Under the pieces are notes generated by a model, which was given only the letters and a program-made list of their open reading frames with translations, was not told the DNA's origin and searched no databases. Of a stretch of DNA of 64,000 nt, positions 1 to 11,729 are shown piece by piece. Made by a program: the position numbers and the translations under genes. Position 1 is the stretch's first letter, and every line of letters begins with the position of its first letter. The DNA is from Antrihabitans stalactiti (GTDB lineage: Bacteria > Actinomycetota > Actinomycetes > Mycobacteriales > Mycobacteriaceae), in NCBI RefSeq assembly GCF_012932915.1, contig NZ_VCQU01000006.1:310001-374000 (forward strand). Direction: 5' to 3'.

Positions 1-1086
1 GGTCCGGATTCATACAAGGTCTACATTCAGATGCCGAATGTGACGACGCTGACCCGGAATTCCCCAGTGCGCGTGAACGACGTGACGGTGGGGTCGGTGC
101 AAGGAATCGAAGTACAGGATTGGCATGCGCTAGTTACTGTTTCGATCAAGCACGGCGTCAAGTTGCCGGCCAACGCGACCGCGAAGGTCGGGCAAACCAG
201 TTTGCTCGGTTCGAATCACATCGAACTCGCACCGCCGACCAAGGTGAAACCCGAAGGCGAACTGCGCGACGGTGACACCATCCCGCTCGAAAGAGCCGGG
301 GCGTATCCGACCACCGAGCAGACCTTGTCTTCACTGTCCGTGGTCCTCAACGGTGGTGGTTTCGCGCAATTACAGGACGTCACGCGCGAACTCAACGCTG
401 CGCTCGACGGGCGCGAAGCCACGGTGCACGACCTGCTGCCGAGGCTGAACGAGTTGGTCGGTCAGCTCGATGAGCAGCGCGGCGACATCGTTTCTGCGCT
501 GGACGGATTGGACCGCGTTACAGGGACGCTCGCCAGCGAGAAGGACAAACTGGCCCGCGCGCTAGAGGGCGTCCCGCCTGCGCTCGAGGTCCTCAACGGT
601 CAGCGCGACAATCTCACCGACGCCTTGGTTTCGCTCGGTCGTTTCAGCGATGTCGCGAATCGCATCATCGACCAGAGCGGCGACGACCTGAAGGCCAACC
701 TGCACAGTCTCGTTCCGGTTCTGCGCTCGCTTGCGGACACGGGCAACCACCTCACCGATGTGCTGAGCCTGCTCCTGACGTTCCCGTTCTCGATGAAGAA
801 CATGGATCACTGGTTGAAGGGCGACTACGCCAACCTGATGATGATGTTGGACCTCACCGGGTCCCGGCTCGACTCGAACTTCCTGACTGGAACGCCGCTC
901 GGCGGCACGTTCGGTGGTGTCGAGGGTCTGCTCGGCAGCGTGGCCGGCGTCGCCGGCGATACGGGCAATCCGTTGGCGGTGCCGTCCGTCCCGTCGCAAC
1001 CAGTGGTTCCGGGGCTGCCGTCGATACCGGGGCTGCCCTCGATACCTGGAATCAATGCTCCGCTGCCGGGGGTGCCTACCCCATGA
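1..1086 (+). CDS. mceE: Mce family protein MceE (5' end outside window)
   Basis: This is the substrate-binding lipoprotein subunit of an Mce lipid/sterol import system, which works with YrbE permeases and an MceG ATPase at the cell envelope. The frame is open from base 1, so the signal peptide and lipobox lie upstream and 361 residues are visible. The start of the visible part carries the Mce/MlaD core (NSPVRVNDVTVG, then LPANATAKVGQTSLLGS, then HIELAPP). A long helical region follows. The C-terminus is a proline-rich tail with tandem GLPSIP units. The stop overlaps the mceF start by four bases. Subtype E is supported by this sequence pattern and by the position before mceF. Which numbered mce operon this is (1, 4 or other) cannot be settled here. 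Confidence 0.9.
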   Translation, partial: GPDSYKVYIQMPNVTTLTRNSPVRVNDVTVGSVQGIEVQDWHALVTVSIKHGVKLPANATAKVGQTSLLGSNHIELAPPTKVKPEGELRDGDTIPLERAGAYPTTEQTLSSLSVVLNGGGFAQLQDVTRELNAALDGREATVHDLLPRLNELVGQLDEQRGDIVSALDGLDRVTGTLASEKDKLARALEGVPPALEVLNGQRDNLTDALVSLGRFSDVANRIIDQSGDDLKANLHSLVPVLRSLADTGNHLTDVLSLLLTFPFSMKNMDHWLKGDYANLMMMLDLTGSRLDSNFLTGTPLGGTFGGVEGLLGSVAGVAGDTGNPLAVPSVPSQPVVPGLPSIPGLPSIPGINAPLPGVPTP

Positions 1087-2480
1087 TGCTATCCAGGTTC
1101 GTTCGTACGCAGCTGATCATCTTCTCGATCCTGACCGTGGTCGGCGTCGTCGTCATGGGTGTGGTGTACATCAACGTGCCTGCCATGTTCGGTATCGGCA
1201 CCTACGAGGTCACGGTCGATCTCGAGGCCACGGGCGGTCTCTACCAGCATTCGAACGTCACCTATCGCGGTACGAATGTCGGCAAGGTCGAAGAGGTTCG
1301 CCTGACCCCGACGGGTGTCGTAGCCAAGTTGTCGATCGATTCCGACTACAAGATCCCGGCCGACTCGGTGGCGTGGGTCAAGAGCGTATCGGCGGTCGGG
1401 GAACAGTACGTAGACCTCGTCCCGAACACCGCCGACGGACCCGACCTTGCCGATGGCGACGTGATTCCGGTCGATCGAACCAAGTTGCCGCAAGACGTTG
1501 GGCCGATGCTGGATCAAGCCGATCGCCTTCTTGCGAGCATCTCCGACACACGCCTACGCACCGTCGTAGACGAAGCGTTCAAGGCTTTCAACGGCACGGG
1601 TCCCGACCTGCAGAAACTGCTCGATTCGGCACGACTCCTCGTGCAAGAGGCAAAGGCAAATGTCGACCCGACCAAGATTCTGATCGATCAGATCGGACCA
1701 CTGCTCGACACGCAGATCGAATCCAGCGACGCCGTCCGTGGTTGGACGAGGGATCTCACGCGATTCGCTGATCAGCTACGCGCCAGTGATCCTCAGCTGC
1801 GGTCGATCCTCGAAAACGGGCCTGCTGCCGCCAACGAAGCGACCGCGCTCTTCCAGGATCTGCGGCCGACGTTGCCGCTGTTGCTCGCGAACCTGGTGAG
1901 TGTCGGCGAAGTCGGCGTCACCTACAACAAATCCATCGAGCAAGTGTTGGTCGTTTTCCCGCCGCTGGTCGCGGCACTACTCACTGCGGTGCGCGGTCCG
2001 ATGGAAGACGGTGCGATCGTGGACTTCCTGATCTCGGTCGAAGATCCGCCTTCTTGCACAACGGGATTCATCCCGCCTACGCAGTGGCGCTCGCCTGCGG
2101 ACATGTCGATACCGGATACACCGTCGAACACCTTCTGCAAGGTTCCGCAGGACAGCAAAATTGCGGTGAGAGGTGCGCGGAACTCTCCGTGCATGGACGC
2201 ACCGGGCCGCCGTGCGCCCACGGTCGAGATGTGCAAGAGCGGAGAACCTTATGTGCCGGAGGGCATCAATCCGCCTGTGACCCTGCCGGGCCAGGTGACG
2301 CCGAGCTCCTATGACAATGGCGGGACGGTCGCTAAGCCGAGAACGGCAGCTCGACAATACGATCCGGCGACAGGGACATTCATCGGTCCGGACGGCAAGG
2401 TGTACAGCCAGCCGCAGTTGAAAAATGGATCCGAATCCGAAGTTTCTTGGCAGACGATGATGGTGGAACAGCAAGGATGA
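1083..2480 (+). CDS. mceF: Mce family protein MceF
   Basis: This is the last Mce subunit of the importer and is anchored in the membrane. An N-terminal hydrophobic segment (about residues 8-30) is followed by the Mce domain: GIGTYEVTVDLEATGGLY, then SNVTYRGTNVGKVEEV, then SVSAVGEQYVDLVP at about residue 110. A long amphipathic region and a polar C-terminal tail complete the 465 residues, a normal length for MceF. The ATG overlaps the mceE stop (ATGA), and the stop overlaps the next gene in the same way, so the genes are translationally coupled. The wording of the Mce domain resembles the Mce1F-like group somewhat more than Mce4F from memory, so the substrate class stays open. Confidence 0.92.
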   Translation: MMLSRFVRTQLIIFSILTVVGVVVMGVVYINVPAMFGIGTYEVTVDLEATGGLYQHSNVTYRGTNVGKVEEVRLTPTGVVAKLSIDSDYKIPADSVAWVKSVSAVGEQYVDLVPNTADGPDLADGDVIPVDRTKLPQDVGPMLDQADRLLASISDTRLRTVVDEAFKAFNGTGPDLQKLLDSARLLVQEAKANVDPTKILIDQIGPLLDTQIESSDAVRGWTRDLTRFADQLRASDPQLRSILENGPAAANEATALFQDLRPTLPLLLANLVSVGEVGVTYNKSIEQVLVVFPPLVAALLTAVRGPMEDGAIVDFLISVEDPPSCTTGFIPPTQWRSPADMSIPDTPSNTFCKVPQDSKIAVRGARNSPCMDAPGRRAPTVEMCKSGEPYVPEGINPPVTLPGQVTPSSYDNGGTVAKPRTAARQYDPATGTFIGPDGKVYSQPQLKNGSESEVSWQTMMVEQQG

Positions 2481-3205
2481 GCGAAGAGAAGAAGGACAGC
2501 GAAGCGATAGACGCTGTGCAAGACCGCGGTACGGGTGTTCAGCGGCGGCGCAAAGCGGTTCGGCGAGCGGGCCCACCAGTCGGCGATGCGCCGGTCGCAC
2601 CGATCACGTTGCGCAAATCGAGCACCGAAAGTGCGTCCGCTCGGCCCGCTGCGCCAAAGCCGGTCGAGAAGAACGTGGATTCGAAAACGGCTGTGGCCGT
2701 GGATAAGCCAGTGCGTAAGCCGAATATGCGGCTGCGCGCCTTGGCTGCGGCGGCGGCGGTAGTTGTTGTCGCGCTAGCGGCGGCGGTCGTCTTCCTCACC
2801 CACGCGAACGATCAGACAGACCAACGCGACGCACAGCGACAGGAGTACATACAGGCGGCGCGACAGGTCGTCCTGGACCTGACCACCATCACTCCGGATA
2901 ACGCGAAGGCTGTCGTCGATCGGATACTCGAGAACGCGACCGGCGAATTCAAGACGGAGTTCGACGGCCGTATCGACCCGTTCGTGAGCATCGTCCGGGA
3001 GGCGAAGGTCTCGACGAACGGCGAGATCATCGACGCCGGGTTGGAGAGCGAAAGCGGCGACGGTGGTGTCGTTCTCGTTGCGGCCAAGACGATGGTCACC
3101 AACGCTGGGTCGGACACGCCGCAACCGCGGAACTTCCGCCTACGCGTCAGCATCACAGACGTCGACGGGCGTTTGGCAACATCTAAGGTGGAATTCGTTC
3201 CGTGA
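2477..3205 (+). CDS. Mce-associated membrane protein
   Basis: This 242-residue protein is of the kind that follows mceF in actinobacterial mce operons and is thought to stabilise or assist the Mce complex. The first 80 residues are polar and rich in Lys, Arg, Ala and Pro. One transmembrane helix follows (LAAAAAVVVVALAAAVVFL, about residues 85-103), and then an extracytoplasmic SnoaL/NTF2-like domain whose last strands read PRNFRLRVSITDVDGRLATSKVEFVP. I chose the ATG that overlaps the mceF stop (ATGA); an upstream in-frame ATG at 2447 would add ten residues inside mceF. Its own stop overlaps the next gene by four bases. Confidence 0.87.
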   Translation: MSEEKKDSEAIDAVQDRGTGVQRRRKAVRRAGPPVGDAPVAPITLRKSSTESASARPAAPKPVEKNVDSKTAVAVDKPVRKPNMRLRALAAAAAVVVVALAAAVVFLTHANDQTDQRDAQRQEYIQAARQVVLDLTTITPDNAKAVVDRILENATGEFKTEFDGRIDPFVSIVREAKVSTNGEIIDAGLESESGDGGVVLVAAKTMVTNAGSDTPQPRNFRLRVSITDVDGRLATSKVEFVP

Positions 3206-3786
3206 CAACTGCAACCGTCGAGAAATTGCGCGAGGACCACGAAATGCCCGAACCATCAGCGGTTTCCGGCAAACGCAACTTCCGCATATCGCCCGCGGTG
3301 CGACTTTGGGCCAAAATCGCATCGATAGCGCTGCTGTGCGTGCTTTTCGTCGTCGTACTTGTCGTGGGTTGGTTCCAGCTGTCGACCTACTTGGACGACC
3401 GACACACAGCCGACGCGCGCACTGCTGCCGTGGACGCGGCGTCCGTGCAGGTCGTCGACATGCTGAGCTACGACTACGAAAACGTCGACACCACACTGCC
3501 GAAAGCCGCTGACGGACTGACGGGCGACTTTCGAGACGAGTATCTGAAGCTCGTTAAGGACGCGATCGTCCCAGGTGCGAAAGAGAAGAAGCTCACCGTC
3601 AAGGTCAGCGTGCAAGGCGCGGCGGTCATTTCCGCGTCGCCGGACTCGGTGGACACCCTGATGTTCGTCAATCAGGTCACGACGAGCAGCGAGAACCCGC
3701 AAGCTGTGACGTCGGGGAGTCGCCTTCGCGTCAGCATGCACAAGGTCGATGGTCGCTGGCTCGTTTCTCAGCTGACGCCGATCTGA
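3202..3786 (+). CDS. Mce-associated membrane protein (second copy)
   Basis: This is a second Mce-associated protein of 194 residues with the same plan as its upstream neighbour. It has a short cytoplasmic N-terminus, one transmembrane helix (IASIALLCVLFVVVLVVGW, about residues 37-55) and an external domain ending in SRLRVSMHKVDGRWLVSQLTPI, which parallels the end of the previous protein. The GTG start overlaps the preceding stop (GTGA). The pair mas-mas after mceF is the usual end of an mce operon. No catalytic residues are apparent. Confidence 0.87.
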   Translation: MTTATVEKLREDHEMPEPSAVSGKRNFRISPAVRLWAKIASIALLCVLFVVVLVVGWFQLSTYLDDRHTADARTAAVDAASVQVVDMLSYDYENVDTTLPKAADGLTGDFRDEYLKLVKDAIVPGAKEKKLTVKVSVQGAAVISASPDSVDTLMFVNQVTTSSENPQAVTSGSRLRVSMHKVDGRWLVSQLTPI

Positions 3787-3807
3787 GTCGGGCGAAGGAA
3801 ATTGGCG

Positions 3808-4785
3808 ATGCGCGCTGCCGTAACGGGTGCTGCTGGCTTTCTCGGGTTCAACCTCGTCGAGGCGCTTGCGTCGCTCGGGCACGAGGTCGTGGCGATCGAT
3901 CGAGTGGTGCCACCTGCCCACATCGATGGCAATATCACCTGGCTGCGGGCAGACATCCTGGACCTCGACGACATGGTTCGGGCGCTGGCCGATGTCGAGG
4001 TTGTCTACCACTTGGTTGCGATGGTGACGCTCGCGCAGCACGACCCGATTGCGTGGCGCGTCAACACCGAAGGCGCACGGATTGTGGCGGAAGCTGCGCT
4101 GAAGGTGGGCGCGCGAAAGTTTGTGCATTGCAGTTCATTGCACGCGTACGACCAGTATCACCTCGCCGGGCCGCTCGATGAGGAGTCGCCGCGATCGACC
4201 CGCGAAGATCTGCCGGTCTACGACCGGTCCAAATGGTTCGGCGAGGTTGCGGTTCGGTCCGTCGTCGACCGCGGGCTGGATGCGGTTATTTGCAATCCGA
4301 CGGGAATATTCGGTCCTGTGGATTGGGGGCCGTCACGGCTCAACAGCATGCTGCGCATGGCTGCGAATGGTCGGATGCCGGTCGGGATCGCCGGACACTT
4401 CGACCTCATCGACGTCCGCGACGTTGCCGCCGGAATGATCGCTGCGGCCGAGAAGGGCCGGACCGGTGAGAACTACATACTCGCCGGGCATTCAGCCGAT
4501 CTCATCGACGTGTTCCGCATCGCTGCTCGCGCGGTAGGACGACGCGGACCGTTGTTCGCGATACCGCTCGGCGTTGTCGACTTCATCGTGCCGGTCGCCG
4601 AGCCGATCGGAGCGCGGTTCGGTTCGGATCTGATCTCGCGCGGCGCGATCGACACGGTGCTGACGTCACCGACCGTCGACGGATCCAAGGCGATCCGAGA
4701 ACTCGGTCACGCTCCCCGCCCGACCGACGAGAGCGTGCGCGACCTGATTGCATTCTTCGTCAGCGCAAGTCGTTTCACCAGCTGA
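3808..4785 (+). CDS. NAD(P)-dependent epimerase/dehydratase (extended SDR)
   Basis: This is an extended short-chain dehydrogenase of 325 residues, probably a sugar epimerase or 3-beta-hydroxysteroid dehydrogenase-like enzyme. The nucleotide-binding motif TGAAGFLG is at the N-terminus, an Asp after the second strand (VVAIDR) suggests NAD, and the catalytic pair is YDRSK at about residue 138. The ATG at 3808 was preferred over a TTG six bases upstream because GAAGGA ends eight bases before it. It sits 21 bases after the mce operon in the same direction and could be its last gene. A steroid role is suggested only by that context. Its 3' end overlaps the convergent hydrolase gene by 11 bases. Confidence 0.82.
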   Translation: MRAAVTGAAGFLGFNLVEALASLGHEVVAIDRVVPPAHIDGNITWLRADILDLDDMVRALADVEVVYHLVAMVTLAQHDPIAWRVNTEGARIVAEAALKVGARKFVHCSSLHAYDQYHLAGPLDEESPRSTREDLPVYDRSKWFGEVAVRSVVDRGLDAVICNPTGIFGPVDWGPSRLNSMLRMAANGRMPVGIAGHFDLIDVRDVAAGMIAAAEKGRTGENYILAGHSADLIDVFRIAARAVGRRGPLFAIPLGVVDFIVPVAEPIGARFGSDLISRGAIDTVLTSPTVDGSKAIRELGHAPRPTDESVRDLIAFFVSASRFTS

Positions 4786-6172
4786 CCAGATCGGGCTGCG
4801 CCTCCGCGAGCAGTTCGGCACGGTCGTCGGCGAGCACGAAGCCGGCCGCGATAGCAGCGTCGACGGCGGCGCGGTAGCGGGCAAGATACGCTGCCGCGCT
4901 TGCGTAGAGCGCTCGCAATCGTGCCTCGGGTAGCGGCGTGGTTGTGCCGAACAGTGCGCAGATCGGGGATGCGCCGGGTGCAGGCGCACCCGACAGGATC
5001 GTCGTCGGAGCATCGACTGCCGGCGTCCGAACGCCGCCCACAACATTTCCGTTGTCGTCCAGCGCAAACTCGGTCTCACCGGCGACGACCTGCATCCGTG
5101 GTGCTGAGGGCGGGCGCTGCCCATCGCTCGCCCACCTGTCGAGCGCGCGCAGGGCAGCGCGGACAACGAAACTCTGCTGTCCGCGATTCACTGGCAGCGG
5201 ACATTCCAAGATGCTTTCGAACGGGCCTATCTGGAACTTGTCAGCGTGTGCTGCCCCGGCGATCTCCCACAATCGGAAGTAGTCCGAATCTTCTTGCCGC
5301 GCCGGGTAATAGGCGAGGTGACCGAAGAGATCCGTCTCGGTCTGTACGACGATCGCCGGGACCGCTACGTCGTCGCGTAAGCGAGTGGGCGTGCCTTCGC
5401 GGAGGGCAGCGCGCAGGGCAATCCCAGTTCCGGCGGTGCCGAGCGGTGCCACGGCGCCGCCGCGGCTGTGGATCAGAAACCCGTCGAACGTGTTCGACAG
5501 AGGCTGAATTCCGTTGTAGTACATGGATAGTGCGATCGCTGCCTGCGATTCGCCCACCGCGAGCTTGCGTACGACGGTGAGTCCGGCTAGCGCAGGGGAC
5601 GTTTCGAGTCCGTGCGCGACCTGGCCGAAAATGTCATAGCAGAACGCATCGCCGGGATGGTGCAAGTCGCCGTATCTCTTCGGATCGATTCCCGCGAGGC
5701 CGGTGAGTGCTCGGTCTGCGCTGTTGGGCACTGCAATCGTCGGGTTGCCGCCCTCCACGCCGGCCCACTGCGCTGACACGCCTGCCCACGCATATCCGCT
5801 ACGGATAAGTTCACGTGCGAGGTAGGTGTAGTCGGGTGCAGCGTCGCGCCCACTGCTGACATTGAGCCATTCGACGACGAGTGTGCCGTTGAACGCGTCC
5901 GGATCGATCGGCCGTCGCACCACCACCCTTGTAGCGAATTCCGCTGTTTCGCCGCTGAGTTCGAGGTCGAAGCGACCTTCTGCGGTCAGCGGTCCAGCTG
6001 CGCGAAACGACGTTGCTGTGCCGGTGGCCAGGTACTCCTCTTCGGAGTATCCGTTCGCTGCGAGGTCTGGACCGGATACAGCGGCGAGTAGCAAGACGCC
6101 GCGTCCGCCGCGAAGCGGGGTGAGCGTCGCCGCGGTGGACTCGACCGATGACTGCTGACGGTTGTTCGGCAC
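4775..6172 (-). CDS. Alpha/beta hydrolase domain-containing protein
   Basis: This secretion-signal-free protein of 465 residues resembles the alpha/beta hydrolase domain family often annotated only as such (Abhydrolase_10 type). Visible features are an N-terminal GYSEEEYLATGTA block, LVVEWLNVSSG, and a nucleophile elbow GESQAA near the middle, with a late acidic/His segment EIAGAAHADKFQIG. The GTG at 6172 has GAGGAA just upstream; a TTG at 6199 would give nine more residues. It is transcribed away from the CYP123-like P450 gene, and a KstR-type operator (6212-6225) sits about 40 bases before the start, which suggests sterol-responsive expression. The substrate is unknown. Confidence 0.8.
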   Translation of the reverse strand: MPNNRQQSSVESTAATLTPLRGGRGVLLLAAVSGPDLAANGYSEEEYLATGTATSFRAAGPLTAEGRFDLELSGETAEFATRVVVRRPIDPDAFNGTLVVEWLNVSSGRDAAPDYTYLARELIRSGYAWAGVSAQWAGVEGGNPTIAVPNSADRALTGLAGIDPKRYGDLHHPGDAFCYDIFGQVAHGLETSPALAGLTVVRKLAVGESQAAIALSMYYNGIQPLSNTFDGFLIHSRGGAVAPLGTAGTGIALRAALREGTPTRLRDDVAVPAIVVQTETDLFGHLAYYPARQEDSDYFRLWEIAGAAHADKFQIGPFESILECPLPVNRGQQSFVVRAALRALDRWASDGQRPPSAPRMQVVAGETEFALDDNGNVVGGVRTPAVDAPTTILSGAPAPGASPICALFGTTTPLPEARLRALYASAAAYLARYRAAVDAAIAAGFVLADDRAELLAEAQPDLVSW

Positions 6173-6211
6173 GCCGTTCCTCGATTCAAATGGCTGCAAC
6201 CCGTTCTAGAC

Positions 6212-6225
6212 TGGAACACGTTCTA
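6212..6225. promoter_or_regulatory. KstR-type operator (candidate)
   Basis: The sequence TGGAACACGTTCTA fits every fixed position of the published KstR consensus TnnAACnnGTTnnA. KstR is the TetR repressor of cholesterol catabolism in mycobacteria and rhodococci. An extra direct repeat GTTCTAGA at 6203-6210 and 6220-6227 overlaps it. The site lies between divergent genes for the alpha/beta hydrolase and the CYP123-like P450, so it could control both. The match is read directly; the regulator is inferred. Confidence 0.65.
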
Positions 6226-6303
6226 GAAACTCATCCTAGCGAACGGAGCGGTGCATGGACCATGGCAGGCCTTGTCTCCAGCTAGGTGCTGTAGTAACGT
6301 CCA

Positions 6304-6313
6304 GACACGTGTC
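6304..6313. promoter_or_regulatory. Short perfect palindrome upstream of the CYP123-like gene
   Basis: GACACGTGTC is a 10-base perfect palindrome 33 bases before the P450 start codon. It may be an operator or part of the 5' leader. No known consensus is assigned. Confidence 0.3.
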
Positions 6314-6346
6314 CAGCTATATGTCTTTAAGACCGGAGGGCGCGCA

Positions 6347-7552
6347 GTGACCGCAGCTTCGATAGAGCCCCTTGTGTTCAATCCGTACGACTACGAGTTC
6401 CATGAGGATCCCTATCCGACGTACCGTCGCCTGCGCGAGGAAGAGCCCATCTATCGCAACGACGAGCTGGGGTTCTGGGCATTGTCACGGCACCTCGACG
6501 TCAATGCCGCATTTCGCGACGCCAAGCGCTTGTCCAGCGCGAACGGCGTATCGCTCGACCCCGCTGCGTACGGTCCGCATGCCCACAAGGTGATGTCGTT
6601 CCTTGCGATGGACGACCCACGACATCTGCGGATGCGCCAACTGGTCTCCAAGGGGTTCACTCCGCGTCGAGTCAACGAAATGCAGGGCCGAATAACCGAA
6701 TTGACGACGCAGCACCTCGAGCCCGCGCTTGCGTCGCGCAAGTTCGACTGGATCACCGAAGTCGCCGGAAAACTGCCTATGGATGTGGTCTCCGAGTTGA
6801 TGGGTGTTCCGCAGGAAGATCGCGCTGAGTTGCGGCGGCTGGCTGACCTGGTCGTGCATCGCGAGGAAGGTGTGCTCGACGTTCCGATCCCGGCGATGGA
6901 GGCGTCGATCCACCTCTTCACCTACTACGCGGACATGCTCGCCAAGCGGCGCAAGAGCCCAGGTGCGGACCTCGTCTCAGCGTTGCTCGACGCCGAGATC
7001 GACGGTGATCGCCTGAGCGACAACGAGATCATCGGTTTCATGTTCTTGATGGTTGTCGCCGGCAACGAGACAACCACGAAACTCCTTGGCAACGCGCTCT
7101 TCTGGGCTGCCCGCAACCCCGTTGAATACGCGAAGGTGGTGGCGAATCCCGACCTCGTACCCGAATGGGTCGAGGAGACGTTGCGATACGACACCTCGAG
7201 CCAGATAGTGGCTCGCACCGCCGCCGAAGACATCGACTACTACGGCCGGACAATCAGCTCCGGTGACAAGGTGCTCATTCTGATCGGATCCGCCAATCGC
7301 GACGACGCAGTCTTCGATAACGGGGACGAGTACACGATCGGACGAACAGGAACGAATGCATTGATCAGTTTCGGTTCGGGACCGCACTTCTGCCTCGGGG
7401 CCCACCTCGCTCGACTCGAAGCCATTATCGCGTTGCGCGAGTTCGTATCCCAGGTCCCGGAGTACAGCCTCGACGAGGCCGGAATCGTGCGGGTGCACTC
7501 GACCAATGTTCGCGGATTCGCAAACCTGCCGATCGAAGTGGAGAGCCGCTGA
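6347..7552 (+). CDS. Cytochrome P450 (CYP123-like)
   Basis: This 401-residue soluble P450 shows the oxygen-binding I-helix AGNETT, the K-helix ETLRYDT and the heme loop FGSGPHFCLGAHLAR with Cys349 as the thiolate ligand. I chose the GTG with GGAGGG ending six bases upstream; the frame is open further upstream but without initiation signals. It is the first gene of a run of overlapping genes (P450, SDR, CYP51, ferredoxin, SnoaL-like). That order matches M. tuberculosis cyp123-Rv0765c-cyp51-Rv0763c-Rv0762c as I recall it, and is the basis for the CYP123 label. Electrons probably come from the ferredoxin encoded in the same operon. The substrate is unknown. Confidence 0.85.
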   Translation: MTAASIEPLVFNPYDYEFHEDPYPTYRRLREEEPIYRNDELGFWALSRHLDVNAAFRDAKRLSSANGVSLDPAAYGPHAHKVMSFLAMDDPRHLRMRQLVSKGFTPRRVNEMQGRITELTTQHLEPALASRKFDWITEVAGKLPMDVVSELMGVPQEDRAELRRLADLVVHREEGVLDVPIPAMEASIHLFTYYADMLAKRRKSPGADLVSALLDAEIDGDRLSDNEIIGFMFLMVVAGNETTTKLLGNALFWAARNPVEYAKVVANPDLVPEWVEETLRYDTSSQIVARTAAEDIDYYGRTISSGDKVLILIGSANRDDAVFDNGDEYTIGRTGTNALISFGSGPHFCLGAHLARLEAIIALREFVSQVPEYSLDEAGIVRVHSTNVRGFANLPIEVESR

Positions 7553-8333
7553 TGCCGCGTTTCGAGCCGAATCCTGTTCGCAGACATGCCATTGTCAGCG
7601 GCGCGTCGTCGGGCATCGGTACCGCGACCGCGATCGCTCTCGCCGAACTCGGGCACCCGGTATCGCTCGGTGCGCGCAGAGTTGACGAATGCGAAGCAAT
7701 TGCCGAGAAGATCCGCGCCAACGGCGGTAGCGCATATGCGCACTTTCTCGATGTGACACAGTCGGATTCGGTCGACGAGTTCGTCACAGCCGCAGAAAAC
7801 GAGTTCGGCCCGACCGAGATCGTCGTATCCGGTGCAGGCGACCTCGAGTTTTCGCAGGTGCACGACATGGATCCAGATCGGTTCTCGGCTCAGGTGCAGG
7901 TGCACTTGGTCGGCGCACAGCGGCTCGTGCACCGCATTCTGCCGGGGATGCTGGAACGGCAGCGCGGTGACTTCGTGGTGATCGGTTCGGATTGTGCCGA
8001 CTCGCCCCGGCCACGAATGGGTGCCTACAACGCAGCGAAGACCGGCCTGGAGGCAATGGCCAGGCAGATGCGAATGGAACTGGAAGGCACAGGAATTCGG
8101 GCCTCCGTTGTCCGGCCCGGACCAACGCAGACCGCCATGGGTTGGAACGCTCCCCAGGAGGATGTCGGTGCCCTGCTGGCGGACTGGGCGAAGTGGGGAT
8201 TCGCGAGGCACCCGTATTTTCTCCGCGCCTCCAACATTGCCGCAGCCGTCGTCGCCGTGGTCTCTGCGCCACGGGGTGCGCATCTTGTGCTCGTCGAGGT
8301 TCAGCCCGAAGCCCCGCTCCGAAAGGATGACGA

Positions 8334-8337
<4 letters not shown>
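7552..8337 (+). CDS. SDR family oxidoreductase
   Basis: This is a classical short-chain dehydrogenase/reductase of 261 residues. It shows the cofactor motif SGASSGIG near residue 16, an Arg-rich turn (GARRVDE) suggesting NADP(H), the motif SGAG in place of NAG, a Ser in GSDCADS and the catalytic YNAAK. A PGPTQT segment follows the active site. The start overlaps the P450 stop by one base (TGATG) and its stop overlaps the cyp51 start by four bases, so it is part of the P450 operon. It probably oxidises or reduces a hydroxyl/keto group on the substrate handled by the neighbouring P450s; that is inference from position. Confidence 0.88.
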
Positions 8338-10457
<2,120 letters not shown>

Positions 10458-10461
<4 letters not shown>

Positions 10462-11702
10462 CCGGACACGATTCGTTCGCGCGACTGTCCCGGGAAGAAC
10501 TGGCAGTTCTCCTCCCGGAACTACTGCTGTGTGGGCATTTGATCGACCGATCGGGGATGGCCCACTCGATCGGCGCGTTCGGCCGCGAAGGAATGACCCA
10601 GGTTGCGATCGAGGAATGGCAGGTCGCCAGTCCCGTCTACACCAAGCGGATGCAGAAGGCGCTGGGCTTCGAGGGCGACAGCGTCGAAACGATCTTCAAG
10701 GGCCTGCAATTCGATATCGGCGCGCCGCCTCAGTTCATGGACTTCCGCTTCCGCGTCGACGATCACGACAGCGGTGAGTTCTGGCTCGATCACTGCGGTG
10801 CGTTGATGGACGTCGAACCGATGGGGGAGGAGTTCGTCGTGGCGATGTGCCACGACATCGAAGACCCGACCTTCGATGCCACGGCCTTGGCGACGAACAA
10901 GTTCGCTCAGGTCCGCCCGATCCACCGCCCGCCGCGGCTGCCTTCGGCACAGGGACCGCATTGCGCCTGGACCGTGAAGATCGACCCCAGCCATATCCCG
11001 CCGGACGTTCCGCCGAACTTCGACCGTGTGCTCGAATCTGCCGCTGCCACAGTCGAACTGCAACCGATCGATCCAGCGGACGAGGGCAACTCGAATTACT
11101 CGGGCACGCTGCTCAGCGACATCCGGTTCGCGGACTTCTCGCGGTCGACGCTGATCCGGCTGGCAGAGGAAGTGTGCCTGCAGCAGCATCTGCTCACGAT
11201 CGGGTTCTTGATCGCAGTGCGATCCCGGACCGACGAGAAGGCAACCCTCGCGATAGGTCGCAAGCAGTTCGCCGGCATCGCGGGTTTGACGTCGGAACGG
11301 ATTCGAAAGGCTTTAAGGCTCGGCGACGACCTCGAAGCGCTGGCGACCGTTCTCGAACTGCACCCGGCGTTGAACCCGCGGGCCTATGTCGCCGTGAGCA
11401 TCGAAAAGTCGAGTGTCCTGACATTGCGGATCGGTCGGGACTGTGGCGCATTCACCGACGGAACCTGGCCGACGATGATTTCGGGCGAAGACTTAGCTCC
11501 GCTGAATGCGCTTGTACGAGGGGTGAATCCGCAATTCGACACCCGGGTAGCCCAATCGGACAGTTCAGGAACGACCTTCGAGATTGCGCTCGCGGACAAG
11601 CCCTTCCGCGAGGCCGTCGAGGTTGCGATAACGCGATTCAGCACGGGGGCCGATTTCTCGTTCGTCGACAGAGGCAAGCCGCTACCGCTCATCGTGCTCT
11701 GA
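10458..11702 (+). CDS. Protein of unknown function in the cyp51 operon
   Basis: I do not recognise this 414-residue protein. It has no signal peptide or transmembrane helix. The first half is rich in conserved-looking acidic, His and Cys blocks (FWLDHCGALMDVEPMG, VAMCHDIEDPTFDA), which could bind metal. After a proline-rich linker (IHRPPRLPSAQGP) the second half is helical with a last domain around GRDCGAFTDGTWPTMI. The GTG at 10458 overlaps the previous stop (GTGA); another GTG lies one codon earlier. Its place between the SnoaL-like gene and an acyl-CoA ligase gene suggests a step in the same pathway. A distant link to ATC-hydrolase-like proteins was considered but not supported. Confidence 0.7.
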
Positions 11703-11729
11703 GAACAGCCCTGGAGGGAACGAAACATA

